DNA of 64,000 nt, taken from positions 19,367 through 83,366 of the forward strand of contig JBGVJZ010000035.1 of NCBI GenBank assembly GCA_045129695.1, read 5' to 3'. Below are positions 44,598 to 54,899 of the stretch, piece after piece. A model generated the notes under the pieces. The model searched no databases. It was not told the DNA's origin and was given only the letters and a program-made list of their open reading frames with translations. The translations under genes were made by a program, and so were the position numbers. Each line of letters opens with the position of its first letter. The stretch's first letter is position 1. Source of the stretch: Eshraghiella sp045129695 (lineage in GTDB: Bacteria > Bacillota > Clostridia > Lachnospirales > Lachnospiraceae).

Positions 44598-46498
44598 TAA
44601 ACCGCACCTCCTATAATAGTACAGATAAATACTACTATTATCACCGCACCTGCTATTTCAAAAAGCTTCATTAATTTAGCTTCGTTAATCCAGTCCAGTA
44701 AATACCAGTTACGCATCTCAAGCTCTTTACTCTCACCCTTATAGTCAATGAACTTCTTATTATCTCCTGCGTTGGCACCACCCATATACACCATAACCGG
44801 GTTATCCATAAATTTCTTAGAAAGAGCATAGTTAATTGCCGGCACAATAAAAATTGCGCAAATCATTATGCACATAATAATTATATTACCATCAGAAAGC
44901 ACAGGACTTGAAACACCATACATATCAACCATTAACGGCTCAATAATGTATTTGGACAGGAATGGAAAACCTATACATAATAAAATTAACAATCCTGCAT
45001 GGAAAAACATTGAAATATATTCGCTTTTATGTGTAATATCCCTGCCCTTTTCCTGATGCAGCCCGAGTATCTTCGCAAACCATTTTGTCCAGTAGAACAT
45101 GGTTGTCGCACTACCAAACACGATGAAAATAACCATAATTGTACTTGGTGCTGTAACAAATGCTTTAAGTGCTGCCCATTTGGACACAAGCATTCCAAAC
45201 GGAGCTAAGAACATTCCGGCAATACCAACCATAAGAATAAAGCCAAGCTTCGGATATCGGATAACAAGTCCCTGCATATCCTCAATACTTCTGCTTCCTG
45301 TTGTATTCTCAATTGCACCAACGCACTGGAACAGCATTGATTTGGATACCGCATGAAAGATAATAAGAAATATTGCAGCCCACGCTGTTTCCTGTGAACC
45401 CACACCGGCACATGCTACAATAAGTCCCAGATTGGATATTGTGGAAAAAGCCAGAACCTTCTTCGCATCACTATGTGAAATTGCAAGAATTGAAGCAGCA
45501 AGGAAAGTAAAGCCTCCTATCAGATATACCATCTGTCCAACCCGGTTACCCGACATTGCCACAGAAATACGCAACAGCATATACACACCTGCCTTAACCA
45601 TTGTAGCACTGTGAAGAAGTGCTGATGAAGGTGTAGGCGCAACCATGGCACCAAGAAGCCAGCCTGAAAAAGGAAACTGTGCCGACTTGGTAAGTGCCGC
45701 AAAGGCAAGCATTGCAATCGGTATTAATGCGCTTGTAGTTTTGCTGTCTATTAAATCGTACAAATTGAGTGTTTTAAAATTGTATGCCGAAAATATAATT
45801 GCAATGGCGAACGCGAGCCCTCCAAGAAGATTCATCCATAAAGCCTTAAAGGAATTCTCCACTGCCTTATCTGTACGCGTATAACCGATAAGCAGGAATG
45901 AACATACACTTGTAATCTCCCAGAAAAAATAAATCCAAATAAGATTCATTGAGGTTACAAGTCCGAACATTGCTCCGTAGAACAGAAAAATCATTGAAAA
46001 GAAAAATCTTCTTCTGTCCTTAAATTCTGTATGGTGTTCATGATATCCACGCATATACCCGATTGCATAGATACCTATTGCAACACCCACAATACCGATA
46101 ATCATAATCATAATAAAGCTCAGCCAGTCCAGACGGATATGTGCCGCATGGTCAATTTCGGGGCCATTAATCTCTGTCCATACCACAACGCCTGTCTGCG
46201 CAAGTGAAAGAATACCGATAAGGTACTTTTTGTACTTAATGGAAAGCGCAATTATAATTCCCATAAGAACAAAATCACCCACTAATATTCCAATATCAAA
46301 AAACTCCGAATACGGCAAATCCATTGTAATCGTTCTGCCCTCCCTGAACCATAACACTGATACCGCAACCGCCACTCCCGCAACCAGGAAACAACCTGCA
46401 TAAACAATTGCACTTCGTACCCTGTCTTTCTTAATAATTGCAGGAAAAACAGCCAGAACAAATGGCAGACATATCAATACCGCAACCAACTTCTCCAA
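44597..46498 (-). CDS. echA: Ech hydrogenase antiporter-like subunit EchA (NuoL-like)
   Basis: 633 residues with about 16 membrane helices, related to NuoL/HyfB and Mrp antiporters. The ion path acids and lysines are in FWEITSVCSFLLIGY and ALTKSAQFPFSGWLLGAM. It pumps H+ or Na+ when ferredoxin is oxidised to make H2. The start is TTG at 46498 behind AGGAGG. It heads the operon echABCDEF, the complete subunit set. Confidence 0.93.
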   Translation of the reverse strand: MEKLVAVLICLPFVLAVFPAIIKKDRVRSAIVYAGCFLVAGVAVAVSVLWFREGRTITMDLPYSEFFDIGILVGDFVLMGIIIALSIKYKKYLIGILSLAQTGVVVWTEINGPEIDHAAHIRLDWLSFIMIMIIGIVGVAIGIYAIGYMRGYHEHHTEFKDRRRFFFSMIFLFYGAMFGLVTSMNLIWIYFFWEITSVCSFLLIGYTRTDKAVENSFKALWMNLLGGLAFAIAIIFSAYNFKTLNLYDLIDSKTTSALIPIAMLAFAALTKSAQFPFSGWLLGAMVAPTPSSALLHSATMVKAGVYMLLRISVAMSGNRVGQMVYLIGGFTFLAASILAISHSDAKKVLAFSTISNLGLIVACAGVGSQETAWAAIFLIIFHAVSKSMLFQCVGAIENTTGSRSIEDMQGLVIRYPKLGFILMVGIAGMFLAPFGMLVSKWAALKAFVTAPSTIMVIFIVFGSATTMFYWTKWFAKILGLHQEKGRDITHKSEYISMFFHAGLLILLCIGFPFLSKYIIEPLMVDMYGVSSPVLSDGNIIIMCIMICAIFIVPAINYALSKKFMDNPVMVYMGGANAGDNKKFIDYKGESKELEMRNWYLLDWINEAKLMKLFEIAGAVIIVVFICTIIGGAV

Positions 46499-46595
46499 TT
46501 TAACTTCCTCCTGAAAATATGAAATACCCTCTCAAAACATAATTTTATTTATTATAACATTTATAATAAAAAAATTAAAGGTTTGCACACCATTC

Positions 46596-46624
46596 TTGAC
46601 AAAAAAAACATTAAAAGCTACACT
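46596..46624 (+). promoter_or_regulatory. Sigma-A promoter of the small 66-residue protein gene
   Basis: TTGACA (46596-46601), a 17-nt spacer and TACACT (46619-46624). Confidence 0.65.
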
Positions 46625-46656
46625 TGTAATATAATATTTATATGGAGGTGTGTGTT

Positions 46657-46857
46657 ATGGCATCAACTAAAGAGGCTTGGAAGGAAACCGGCAGAGATCT
46701 TGGTCATGCATTCAAAGGCTTAGGCAAGACTCTTTTAAAAACTGCTAAGACAGGTGTTAACAAAGCTACTGAATGGGCTGAAAGTGATGATAACGATAAC
46801 AGCGAAGTTGTGGCAGATGTTGAAGCAACCGTTTCCGATGATAACAAGAGTGAATAA
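46657..46857 (+). CDS. Small hypothetical protein (66 residues)
   Basis: It starts at the ATG at 46657 behind TGGAGGTG; an in-frame ATG 15 nt earlier would use no ribosome site. The peptide has an amphipathic helix (KEAWKETGRDLGHAFKGLGK) and an acidic, probably disordered tail. I do not recognise a named family. It is monocistronic between convergent terminators. Confidence 0.75.
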   Translation: MASTKEAWKETGRDLGHAFKGLGKTLLKTAKTGVNKATEWAESDDNDNSEVVADVEATVSDDNKSE

Positions 46858-46881
46858 TTTAAGTATTATATAGGAATGAAG

Positions 46882-46927
46882 AAAACTGTTACCACTTAGG
46901 ACTTATGTCTTTGGTGATAACAGTTTT
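46882..46927. terminator. Bidirectional terminator between the small protein gene and the flagellin gene
   Basis: AAAACTGTTACCAC pairs with GTGATAACAGTTTT (one bulge) around an 18-nt loop, with T runs on both sides. It serves both convergent genes. Confidence 0.8.
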
Positions 46928-46929
46928 TA

Positions 46930-49900
46930 TTATTCAAGGAGTCTTAAAACACCATTAGCATCAGAATTTATCTGTGTCATTATAGCTAACGATGCCTGTT
47001 CTAATATATTGTGTTTTACAACATTCATTGCTTCTTCTGCCATATCAGCATCCCTTAAAAGTGATTCAGCTGACTGTGTATTTTCTGAAGCATTCTGATT
47101 ATACATTATGGAATGTTCCATCCTGTTTTGCATTGCACCGAACATACTTCTTATGTCAGACACCATCTTAACAGCTCCATTTATTCTTTCCAAAGCCTTA
47201 TTGGCATACTTAGGAGCAGAAATTCCAACTGAATTAATCGAAAGAAAAGAAGTACTTAATGGTGGTCTGTCAATCTCCACATAGTTATCTTTGTTGCTGC
47301 TCAACTGAATCTTAACACCTTCAGCCTCACCTATTTCGCCATTTTCCTGAAAAAAGAGCTGATTTTTAGCACTTCCTTTAATATTATTAATTTTGTGTAC
47401 ACCAAGCTTAATATAGAATATCTTCAAATATCCATTGTCATTTTCGGCAGTAACAGGTGCTCCAACTGCATGAAACTGTGTTTTAATTTCATCTATCAGC
47501 TCTTCTGTTGAATAAGTTTTAGGCGGAATATTAATTGTATATGTTGTTCCATCAACATCAAAAATCAGTTCTTCTTTGCCCGGTTCAATGGTAACACCTT
47601 CTGAAATATCCTTAGACCCTTTAACATATGCTTCCTTCAATTCGCCATCTGTCTGATAGAATACACTAAATGCCGCATTTCCGCTTACTCCATCAATAAC
47701 ATACTTACCTTCTGCCGGAAGTCTTACACTTCTTGAGATTTTAAAATTAAGTGCATTATCATCATTAGAACCTGTTACACCGGTATTAATTCCTCCGATT
47801 CCAACCTCAATCATATTCTCAGATAAGCCCATTGACATAAGCTGCTCATTAAGCTTTTCCTGAATCATATCTTTAAGTTCATTTCCATTATATATGCCGG
47901 AATCCAATTTCATAGTGATTTTTCTTACTGTACCTGAGTATTCCAAATCAATTGACAGTGTATCATTCACTCCTGTCTTAATCTCCGTTGATGTATTTCT
48001 GACATCTTTTCTTCCCACAGTATATGCGATATCATTAGGTGCCGCTCCGTTTTTAACCGATGGATAGGTGTTAGAAGTAATTTCTTTCGCCGTTCCCATT
48101 ACTTTATAATAGAAATCACCTGTAAAATTGTTTTCAAAATAATATTGATTACCTGTTTTTACAGATTCAAATCTGACCCCACTACCGGTAACACTTACAG
48201 TTACTTTACCGGTGCCTCCAAGCTGAGTATCGATTTCAGTCTGTAAATAATTCTGCAATTCCGAAAAACTATAATCATTATCCGGCACATCAAGCACTAC
48301 ATTATATCTGGTTCCATTGTCATAAAATGTAAAACTCAGTTCATCATTCCACCTGTCAATCGTAACCGGTTCACTAATATTAACTCCATCAACATAAGAA
48401 TGATTCGGTGATACATATCCGTTTGACGACGTTACAGGAATTTCCGTCTCATTACGTTCCTGTGTCTGAAAAGCACCTCCGGTTCCTGATGATACAGACA
48501 GTTTTCCTCCATTCTGAGTTCCGGTGAGTTTTAATTTGTTATCGGATGTAAATTCAGCCTCAACTCCGGCATATGTCTTAGAAGACTCGCCGAAAATAGG
48601 CTTCATTGATGTACCACCGGTACTGTAATTCAATTGAAATGATGCATCACTACCTGTTTTATCAGTAGTAAGTGTGATTCTGTTTCCTGTGAGTTTCGCC
48701 TGCAATCCTACGGAATCAAGCTTTTCATCTAACATATTAACAAAATCAGACCGATTATATGTGCCTTCATCAAGGACAATATCATATTGCGTTCCATTAA
48801 CTTTGACAGAAAATATGTCATCGGCATCTTTATTTATAGTTATACTGTCCTGTATATCTCTGTCGATAGTCGCACTGGCAGGAGTATAACTGTACAAGCT
48901 TCCAAATATTGATTCCGCAGATGTCCCTCCACTCTCAGTCGAATATCTTATTCCATTACCATCACCGGTTTTATTGGTTGTTAATCTCAGACAACCGGAA
49001 TCAAGTTCTGCTTTTATATCAATGCCCTGTTGCTGTAACTGTTTGTTAATCTGATTTACAAATCCGGTTCTGTCATACACTCCATCATCAAGATTCAGTG
49101 TAACAAGCCTGCTTGTACCATTTTCTGTATATGTAAACATGAAAGTATTATCAGGTTGTGCAATATTAATGGTGCTTTGAAGCTGGTTTGTCTTAACCGT
49201 TGCTGCAGTTCGTGTAGTATGCAATTCTTTTAAAAAGCTGCTATTGGATGAACTTAAAGACAAAGATGTCTCAACAGCTTCAGCTACGCCACCATCCGTA
49301 TGGTTAAGTCTTGCCGTCAACACTAATCTGTTAGAAGCATCCAATGATACCTTAGCTCCACCAAAATATTTTGTATATTCTTTATCTATCTTACTCTGAA
49401 TCTCATTAACAAGTCCACTTCTGTCATATGTACCATTACTAAGTATTAACGTCTTAATTTCACCATTAATATCAAGCTGTATAGTATTATTATTGTCAGT
49501 AATCACTGTTTTATCCGGCACTACAGGTTCTATTGTAACAGTTGCAGGATTATTGTATTCGTATGCTCCGGCCGTTCCCTGAATACCTTTTGATTTTCCG
49601 GTATCAGAATAAGTCTTATATGACACACTTGTTCTTCCATTATCATAAATGTTAAAATGATTAGACCTTGTTTTCCCCTCTGCATTAATATTCGTAAAAG
49701 TATTAGGTGTTACATCTGTATATTCTTTAATCTGATTCTCAATAGCATCGGTTATATTATCATGTGTAATATTATTTCCTGTAGGCAATGTAACCTTGTG
49801 ATTAACCCCATCCACATTAATATATATTTCATTATTACTGCTATCAATTGTTGTAGGATTGCTTACAGGCGTATTAAGTGTTATTGTAGGTTTTGTTGTA

Positions 49901-51795
49901 GCCGTACCTGTATTAGATGCAGAAACAGATGTATATGTAACCTTAGTTCCTACAAATATATCTTTATATCCGCTATTACCGGTAACCTCTTTTGTTTTGA
50001 GTTCAATAATTCCTTTTGCAGCGGTTAATTGTATCTTATTATCCGCTGTTACACTTACATCAACCATTCCTTTATAACCACTAAGTGCAGAATTACCATT
50101 AAGCTGTTCATCAATTTCATTCCTAATTGCACTTACATCCGCATAATTACCTGCATTAAGTTTTATCTTATATTCATTACCATCAATTACCAACATGAAT
50201 TGGTCGTTGGAATCAGCAGTAATCGTCAAAGGTACATTACTTCCGCTATGAGACATACTGCCTGTAAAGGTTGCCAACACATCCGTTTTGTTATCCTTGT
50301 AATTATATGCCTCTGCAGTATAACTGTTATATACTTTTTTAACAAAAAGAGTGTCATATGCAGTACTTTTGGTTGAATCAGAACTAACTCCAACCTGACT
50401 AACCGCACCCTTAACGGTTGAATTTATAATAAGTCCGGAATATCCATTCTGAGTATAGGAAGTCGCTTCGAGTTCCAATCCGTTATCTGCAAACAACGAA
50501 TCCAGCCGTTGTTCCATCTGCGTTACCGTATACTCACCCTCCGGAATTATAATAGTAACTTCATCTGCACTTCCGTTCGACTTAAAAGTAAGTGTATTAT
50601 TAGAGGAGTTTATTTTAAACATTTGATGTTCTGCATCTTTATTATTGGTCGGAATTACAGCACCGCCCGTAAAGGATGCCGATGTCATTGTGATATTTCC
50701 ATATTTAACGTTATCATAAAATACAGATGTATATACATTGACACCTTCATCAATCTTAAACATATTACCCTTAAATCCGGTAATAATACTGTCATTACTT
50801 GCCAATTTAATTCCTGTTCCATATTCAACTGCTTCTATACCACTTCCTGCAAGTTCATTATTAAGTAAATCAATCAATTCCTTTCTTGTGTATCTTCCAT
50901 CAGGAATTGTAATACTCTTAGTTGACTGATTACCATCAAAATCCTCTACACTAAATGACATATTATTGTTCTCGCCAGTTATAGTCAGCTTACTGGACTC
51001 ATAAGGAAACGATGTAGTTCCCACCAGTGCACCTACGCTTCCGCCTTCATATACATCATAGATAAGGTATGCAAGATTTCCACCTACGGATTCAATTTTC
51101 TCTCCACCTTCAAAATTTAGATTAAATGTACCATCATCCGTATATTCAAGAACCAGTCCTTTTACTCCAGATTTTGAAAACGCTTCTTCTATTTCGTCAG
51201 TCAATTCCTGTGTGGTATATATACCAGCCGGAACACTTACACTCACAGTCCCTACAGGTGAGTTAGCATCTTTCTGATATTCTATGGATATATCGTTAGA
51301 TCCGGCATTAATTATATGCTGCTGGCTTTGATCCCATTTAACATTTCCCTCAAACTGATAATACGTAGCTTCATGCTCTGAAAATATATTCTTGGTATTA
51401 AACTGAGCATTATCAGTAACTCTGTCAATCTCTGATTGTAATGCATCAAATTCCGCCTGCAGAGCAGCCCTGTCATTAGCCGTATTGGTATCGTTTAAAG
51501 ACTGAATGGCCAATTCCTTCATACGATGCAATATGCTATGAATCTCGCTTAAAGCACCGTCACCGGTCTGAACCCATGATATTCCATGTTGTGCATTTTG
51601 TGTCCCCTTATCCAGTCCACGAATCTGCCAACGCATTTTCTCCGATATAGATAATCCGGCTGCATCATCAGCAGCACGATTAATCCTATATCCGGAAGAT
51701 AAGCGTTCTGTAGCTTTTGTCTTATTCCCCGTATTAACTTTATAAATATTTTCAGCATTTATCATTGCTATATTGGTCTGAATTGTTAAACTCAT
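46930..51795 (-). CDS. Giant flagellin with about eleven repeated surface modules
   Basis: 1,621 residues, against 270-500 for ordinary flagellins. The first 140 residues are the conserved D0/D1 region (ERLSSGYRINRAADDAAGLS, NAQFNTKNIF). The last 100 are the matching C-terminal D1/D0 (ALERINGAVKMVSDIRSMFG, NILEQASLAIMTQINSDANG). The 1,350 residues between carry repeats of 90-150 residues, each with a strand, a GxYxxxEL-type turn and a helix (near residues 188, 294, 417, 547, 669, 785, 902, 1008, 1170, 1298 and 1425). They resemble flagellin_IN/beta-grasp-like inserts that stand out from the filament. The promoter looks sigma-A-like (TTCAAA-17-TATAAT, 51843-51871) rather than sigma-28. No other flagellar structural gene is in the window. 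Confidence 0.9.
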   Translation of the reverse strand: MSLTIQTNIAMINAENIYKVNTGNKTKATERLSSGYRINRAADDAAGLSISEKMRWQIRGLDKGTQNAQHGISWVQTGDGALSEIHSILHRMKELAIQSLNDTNTANDRAALQAEFDALQSEIDRVTDNAQFNTKNIFSEHEATYYQFEGNVKWDQSQQHIINAGSNDISIEYQKDANSPVGTVSVSVPAGIYTTQELTDEIEEAFSKSGVKGLVLEYTDDGTFNLNFEGGEKIESVGGNLAYLIYDVYEGGSVGALVGTTSFPYESSKLTITGENNNMSFSVEDFDGNQSTKSITIPDGRYTRKELIDLLNNELAGSGIEAVEYGTGIKLASNDSIITGFKGNMFKIDEGVNVYTSVFYDNVKYGNITMTSASFTGGAVIPTNNKDAEHQMFKINSSNNTLTFKSNGSADEVTIIIPEGEYTVTQMEQRLDSLFADNGLELEATSYTQNGYSGLIINSTVKGAVSQVGVSSDSTKSTAYDTLFVKKVYNSYTAEAYNYKDNKTDVLATFTGSMSHSGSNVPLTITADSNDQFMLVIDGNEYKIKLNAGNYADVSAIRNEIDEQLNGNSALSGYKGMVDVSVTADNKIQLTAAKGIIELKTKEVTGNSGYKDIFVGTKVTYTSVSASNTGTATTKPTITLNTPVSNPTTIDSSNNEIYINVDGVNHKVTLPTGNNITHDNITDAIENQIKEYTDVTPNTFTNINAEGKTRSNHFNIYDNGRTSVSYKTYSDTGKSKGIQGTAGAYEYNNPATVTIEPVVPDKTVITDNNNTIQLDINGEIKTLILSNGTYDRSGLVNEIQSKIDKEYTKYFGGAKVSLDASNRLVLTARLNHTDGGVAEAVETSLSLSSSNSSFLKELHTTRTAATVKTNQLQSTINIAQPDNTFMFTYTENGTSRLVTLNLDDGVYDRTGFVNQINKQLQQQGIDIKAELDSGCLRLTTNKTGDGNGIRYSTESGGTSAESIFGSLYSYTPASATIDRDIQDSITINKDADDIFSVKVNGTQYDIVLDEGTYNRSDFVNMLDEKLDSVGLQAKLTGNRITLTTDKTGSDASFQLNYSTGGTSMKPIFGESSKTYAGVEAEFTSDNKLKLTGTQNGGKLSVSSGTGGAFQTQERNETEIPVTSSNGYVSPNHSYVDGVNISEPVTIDRWNDELSFTFYDNGTRYNVVLDVPDNDYSFSELQNYLQTEIDTQLGGTGKVTVSVTGSGVRFESVKTGNQYYFENNFTGDFYYKVMGTAKEITSNTYPSVKNGAAPNDIAYTVGRKDVRNTSTEIKTGVNDTLSIDLEYSGTVRKITMKLDSGIYNGNELKDMIQEKLNEQLMSMGLSENMIEVGIGGINTGVTGSNDDNALNFKISRSVRLPAEGKYVIDGVSGNAAFSVFYQTDGELKEAYVKGSKDISEGVTIEPGKEELIFDVDGTTYTINIPPKTYSTEELIDEIKTQFHAVGAPVTAENDNGYLKIFYIKLGVHKINNIKGSAKNQLFFQENGEIGEAEGVKIQLSSNKDNYVEIDRPPLSTSFLSINSVGISAPKYANKALERINGAVKMVSDIRSMFGAMQNRMEHSIMYNQNASENTQSAESLLRDADMAEEAMNVVKHNILEQASLAIMTQINSDANGVLRLLE

Positions 51796-51920
51796 ACTTT
51801 ATCTCCATTTTGTTGATAAAAATACATTTTTACATATTGTAAATTATAACATATATTTTATCCCTTTTGAAGATAAATTATCTTATTAATTCACTTTTGG
51901 TATGATTTACGTCAAAAATA

Positions 51921-51956
51921 ACAAAATCCCGAGACCATGTTAATATAGTCTCGGGA
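51921..51956 (-). terminator. Terminator of the flotillin gene
   Basis: The perfect 9-bp stem TCCCGAGAC/GTCTCGGGA (51927-51935, 51948-51956) is followed by TTTTG on the minus strand. Confidence 0.8.
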
Positions 51957-51964
51957 CATATAAA

Positions 51965-53509
51965 TTAATTCTTCTCCGCCGAAGCAGCTGCTTCCTTATG
52001 GGTATCTCCCACCACAAGATTAACATCCTGTCCGTCAATACCTGTAACATTAAGGTTCTTATTAACCTTAGCATCATATGTATCAGCTTTAATAATTTCA
52101 TTAATATCAATTCCGGTTGTCTCTTTAACTGATTCAATAGTCTTAGCAAGTACCGCAGGTACGTATCCGCCCATTGATTCAACACCTGAACCCGATGTTC
52201 CGCCACCGTCAATGATAGTAACCTTATCAATTGACTCTAATGGCTTAGCAATAGCTCCTGCCATTTCAGGAAGCTTATTAACAACCATTTCAAGAATAGC
52301 CGCTCTGCCATATTTAGCCATAGCATCTGCTTTCTTCTCAAGTGCTTCTGCCTCAGCAATACCCTTTTCTCTGATTGCTTCCGCCTCAGCTCTACCGATT
52401 GCTGCAATACCGGCAGCTTCCTGCTCCTTGGTATATTTAAGAGCCTCTGCCTTAACCTTTTCTGCTTCTGCTTTCTGAGTCTCCTCGTATTTCTTAGCTT
52501 CTGCTTCCTTCTGTCTCTTAAAGAGCTCAGCCTGTGCATTCTGCTCAATTCTATATTTCTCTGCCTCTGCCTGTTTCTTAATGGAAGCGGCAAGCTCCTG
52601 TTCCTTAACCTCTGCCTCCTTCGCCTTCAGTTCTACTTCTCTCTCCTGCTTAGCGATATCTGCATTGGTTGCTGTAATTTCAAGAATCTTACGCTGTTCC
52701 TCTTCCTGAATTCTGTAGGCAGCAGCAGCCTCAGCCTTCTTGGTATCCGAAATCTTCTGCAATTCAGATTCTTTAATACTTAATTCATTCTGCTTAATTG
52801 CAATTTCAGTCTTGGCATTAACTTCAGCATCATTGGCAAGCTTCTTAGCTTCTGCCTGTGCAATTGCAATGTCTCTCTCAGCTTCTGCTTTAGCAATTGA
52901 AGCTTCCTTCTGAATCTTGGACATATTATCCTGACCAAGTGCATTGATTAATTCATTCTCATCAATAACTCTCTGAATGTTACATGAAATAATCTTAACA
53001 CCGAGAGCATTCATATCTCTCTGAGCCTTCTCCTGTACCTGATCACCGAATTTCTGTCTGTTGTTACAGATTTCCTTAAGGTTGATTGTACCGATAATCT
53101 CACGCATATTACCCTGAAGTGAATCAGTAAGAGCTTCCCTGATCTGAGTTTCATTCATATTAAGGAAGTTCTTCTGTGCAAGAAGAATACCCTCCTGACT
53201 GTCAACGTCAAGCGCAATCTTGGCAATAGCGTCAACATCAACACCAATGAAATCCAAAGTAGGAATAAAACCATTAGTCTTAATATCTACACTTATCTGC
53301 TTAGCAATAAGTATATCCTTTCTCTCGAAGAATGGTATTCTGATTCCGGCTTTACCAATTAATACTCTTGGTTTCTTTCTTATACCTGAAATAAGAAATA
53401 CTTTGTCTGATGGTGCTTTTTCATAACCGATGAGCAGGAAAAATATCAAAAAGATAACTACAACTGCCACAACAATTACGATTGGATTTGATTTAATAAA
53501 ATCTAACAT
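51965..53509 (-). CDS. Flotillin-like SPFH membrane protein
   Basis: 514 residues. An N-terminal membrane helix (about 8-28) is followed by an SPFH domain (about 30-195; VFLISGIRKKPRVLIGKAGI). A very long Glu/Ala/Lys coiled coil (about 200-405, with QAEAKKLANDAEV-type heptads) and a Gly-rich tail with VTIIDGGGTSGSG complete it. Flotillins organise membrane microdomains and scaffold signalling and secretion. No NfeD-type partner gene is adjacent. The length is normal for the YuaG/FloT class. Confidence 0.92.
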   Translation of the reverse strand: MLDFIKSNPIVIVVAVVVIFLIFFLLIGYEKAPSDKVFLISGIRKKPRVLIGKAGIRIPFFERKDILIAKQISVDIKTNGFIPTLDFIGVDVDAIAKIALDVDSQEGILLAQKNFLNMNETQIREALTDSLQGNMREIIGTINLKEICNNRQKFGDQVQEKAQRDMNALGVKIISCNIQRVIDENELINALGQDNMSKIQKEASIAKAEAERDIAIAQAEAKKLANDAEVNAKTEIAIKQNELSIKESELQKISDTKKAEAAAAYRIQEEEQRKILEITATNADIAKQEREVELKAKEAEVKEQELAASIKKQAEAEKYRIEQNAQAELFKRQKEAEAKKYEETQKAEAEKVKAEALKYTKEQEAAGIAAIGRAEAEAIREKGIAEAEALEKKADAMAKYGRAAILEMVVNKLPEMAGAIAKPLESIDKVTIIDGGGTSGSGVESMGGYVPAVLAKTIESVKETTGIDINEIIKADTYDAKVNKNLNVTGIDGQDVNLVVGDTHKEAAASAEKN

Positions 53510-53589
53510 GCCACATATCCTCCTCTTGTTGTATAAAATATTGTTCTTATAATTCTACAACTAAAGGTATGAATTTACAACATAATTTT

Positions 53590-54417
53590 TTATTGAACGC
53601 CACTTTCAAAGTTCACCCTTCCGAGAATTCCACCTGTAAGATAATTATTTCCCTGAGATCCCACCGTTCCATACAGATTATCATCCTGTACGTAAAATGT
53701 AATTAAAGAATAATTTGCATTATTCTCTTCTATACTAAGTGTAATATACCATTTCCCCTCACTCATATATGCATCATTAAAGCTGCGATAATATACACTG
53801 TTTCCTTCGTCCGTATAGGTTGAAAGACGCAATACAAAATCCTGAATTCTTGCCTCTTCGTACTCCTCCAAAGACATGTCAACCTCGTCGGCATAGTATT
53901 CCATAAAACTTTCCATATCTTCTTCGGCACTATCAGCATTATCTTCCACCCTCTTTTTATGCCACTCATATGCCTCCATAATACTTGCATAATCTGCCGA
54001 ATAATCAACCATCCTTGCCGCCTCTTCAAACTGTTTCTCTTCAAGCAGCTTTACCCATTTCCTGCATATGTAAATCTCCTGCATATTTGAAAAACACATA
54101 CCTTCTTTGCGTATCTCATTCCCTATTAAAATTCCCACTCCGGCAATCGGGAAAATCATTAATACCGCAATAATTGAAATCACCCAACGTTTCTTAATTT
54201 TGCGAAAACTCTTTGATATAGCCTTGTTTTCTGCACTATCATCCTTATCATCACTCAAAACAGTCTGTTTATCTGTCAATCTCATCTTTTCTCTGATTTT
54301 ATTGCATTTTTCGCAATCTTTCAGATGTTCTTCAACAAGCTCTCTGCTCCCCTCAGAGCATTCTCCTTCTTCATATAAAAGTAATAAATCTTTAACAATA
54401 TCACAAATTTGTTTCAT
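53590..54417 (-). CDS. Zinc-finger-type anti-sigma factor, membrane-anchored
   Basis: 275 residues. The cytoplasmic part has a zf-HC2-like segment (VEEHLKDCEKCNKI, H-x3-C-x2-C), the zinc-binding anti-sigma motif. A membrane helix is near residues 75-100, and the remaining 170 residues form an extracytoplasmic domain that could sense an envelope signal. It overlaps its sigma gene by 4 nt (ATGA). Confidence 0.85.
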   Translation of the reverse strand: MKQICDIVKDLLLLYEEGECSEGSRELVEEHLKDCEKCNKIREKMRLTDKQTVLSDDKDDSAENKAISKSFRKIKKRWVISIIAVLMIFPIAGVGILIGNEIRKEGMCFSNMQEIYICRKWVKLLEEKQFEEAARMVDYSADYASIMEAYEWHKKRVEDNADSAEEDMESFMEYYADEVDMSLEEYEEARIQDFVLRLSTYTDEGNSVYYRSFNDAYMSEGKWYITLSIEENNANYSLITFYVQDDNLYGTVGSQGNNYLTGGILGRVNFESGVQ

Positions 54418-54899
54418 GACTCAACCTCCTGTAAAATCTTCGTTTTAGCCCTAAAAAAAGTAACTCTTGCCCAGTTTTCCGACTTTTCATATAGTCTTCC
54501 TATTTCAGCAAATTTTCTCTCGCCAAATACATGAAGCACAAAAACATTTTGATATGGTTCATCTAAATTATAAATGGCTTTTCGTATATGCTCACAAGTA
54601 TCTCTCTGTACTGCTATTTCCTCCGGTGTTAAACCCGAATCCTTTATTTCATATTTTTCAGATTCATTATCATTAAATCTTTTTCTACGCCTACATTCTT
54701 TAAGCCATGCATTTTTTCCTATCTGACACAACCATGTAAGAATACTGCACCGCCCCTCAAAACTGTCTATATGTAAAAAAGCCTGATAAAAAGTCTCCGA
54801 AAGAAGCTCTTCAGATAAACTCTCATCTCCGGTAAGAGAAAGCAGAAAACGATATACAGCTTTACCGTATTCCTTATAAACATCTTTAAACACTGCCAT
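54414..54899 (-). CDS. ECF-type RNA polymerase sigma factor
   Basis: 161 residues with region 2 (SLSEELLSETFYQAFLHIDSFEG) and region 4 (VFGERKFAEIGRLYEKSENWARVTFFRAKTKI). It overlaps the acyltransferase stop by 14 nt. An ECF-type promoter upstream of the acyltransferase suggests the sigma drives its own operon, as in sigV-rsiV-oatA loci. The regulon is not known. Confidence 0.9.
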   Translation of the reverse strand: MAVFKDVYKEYGKAVYRFLLSLTGDESLSEELLSETFYQAFLHIDSFEGRCSILTWLCQIGKNAWLKECRRRKRFNDNESEKYEIKDSGLTPEEIAVQRDTCEHIRKAIYNLDEPYQNVFVLHVFGERKFAEIGRLYEKSENWARVTFFRAKTKILQEVES

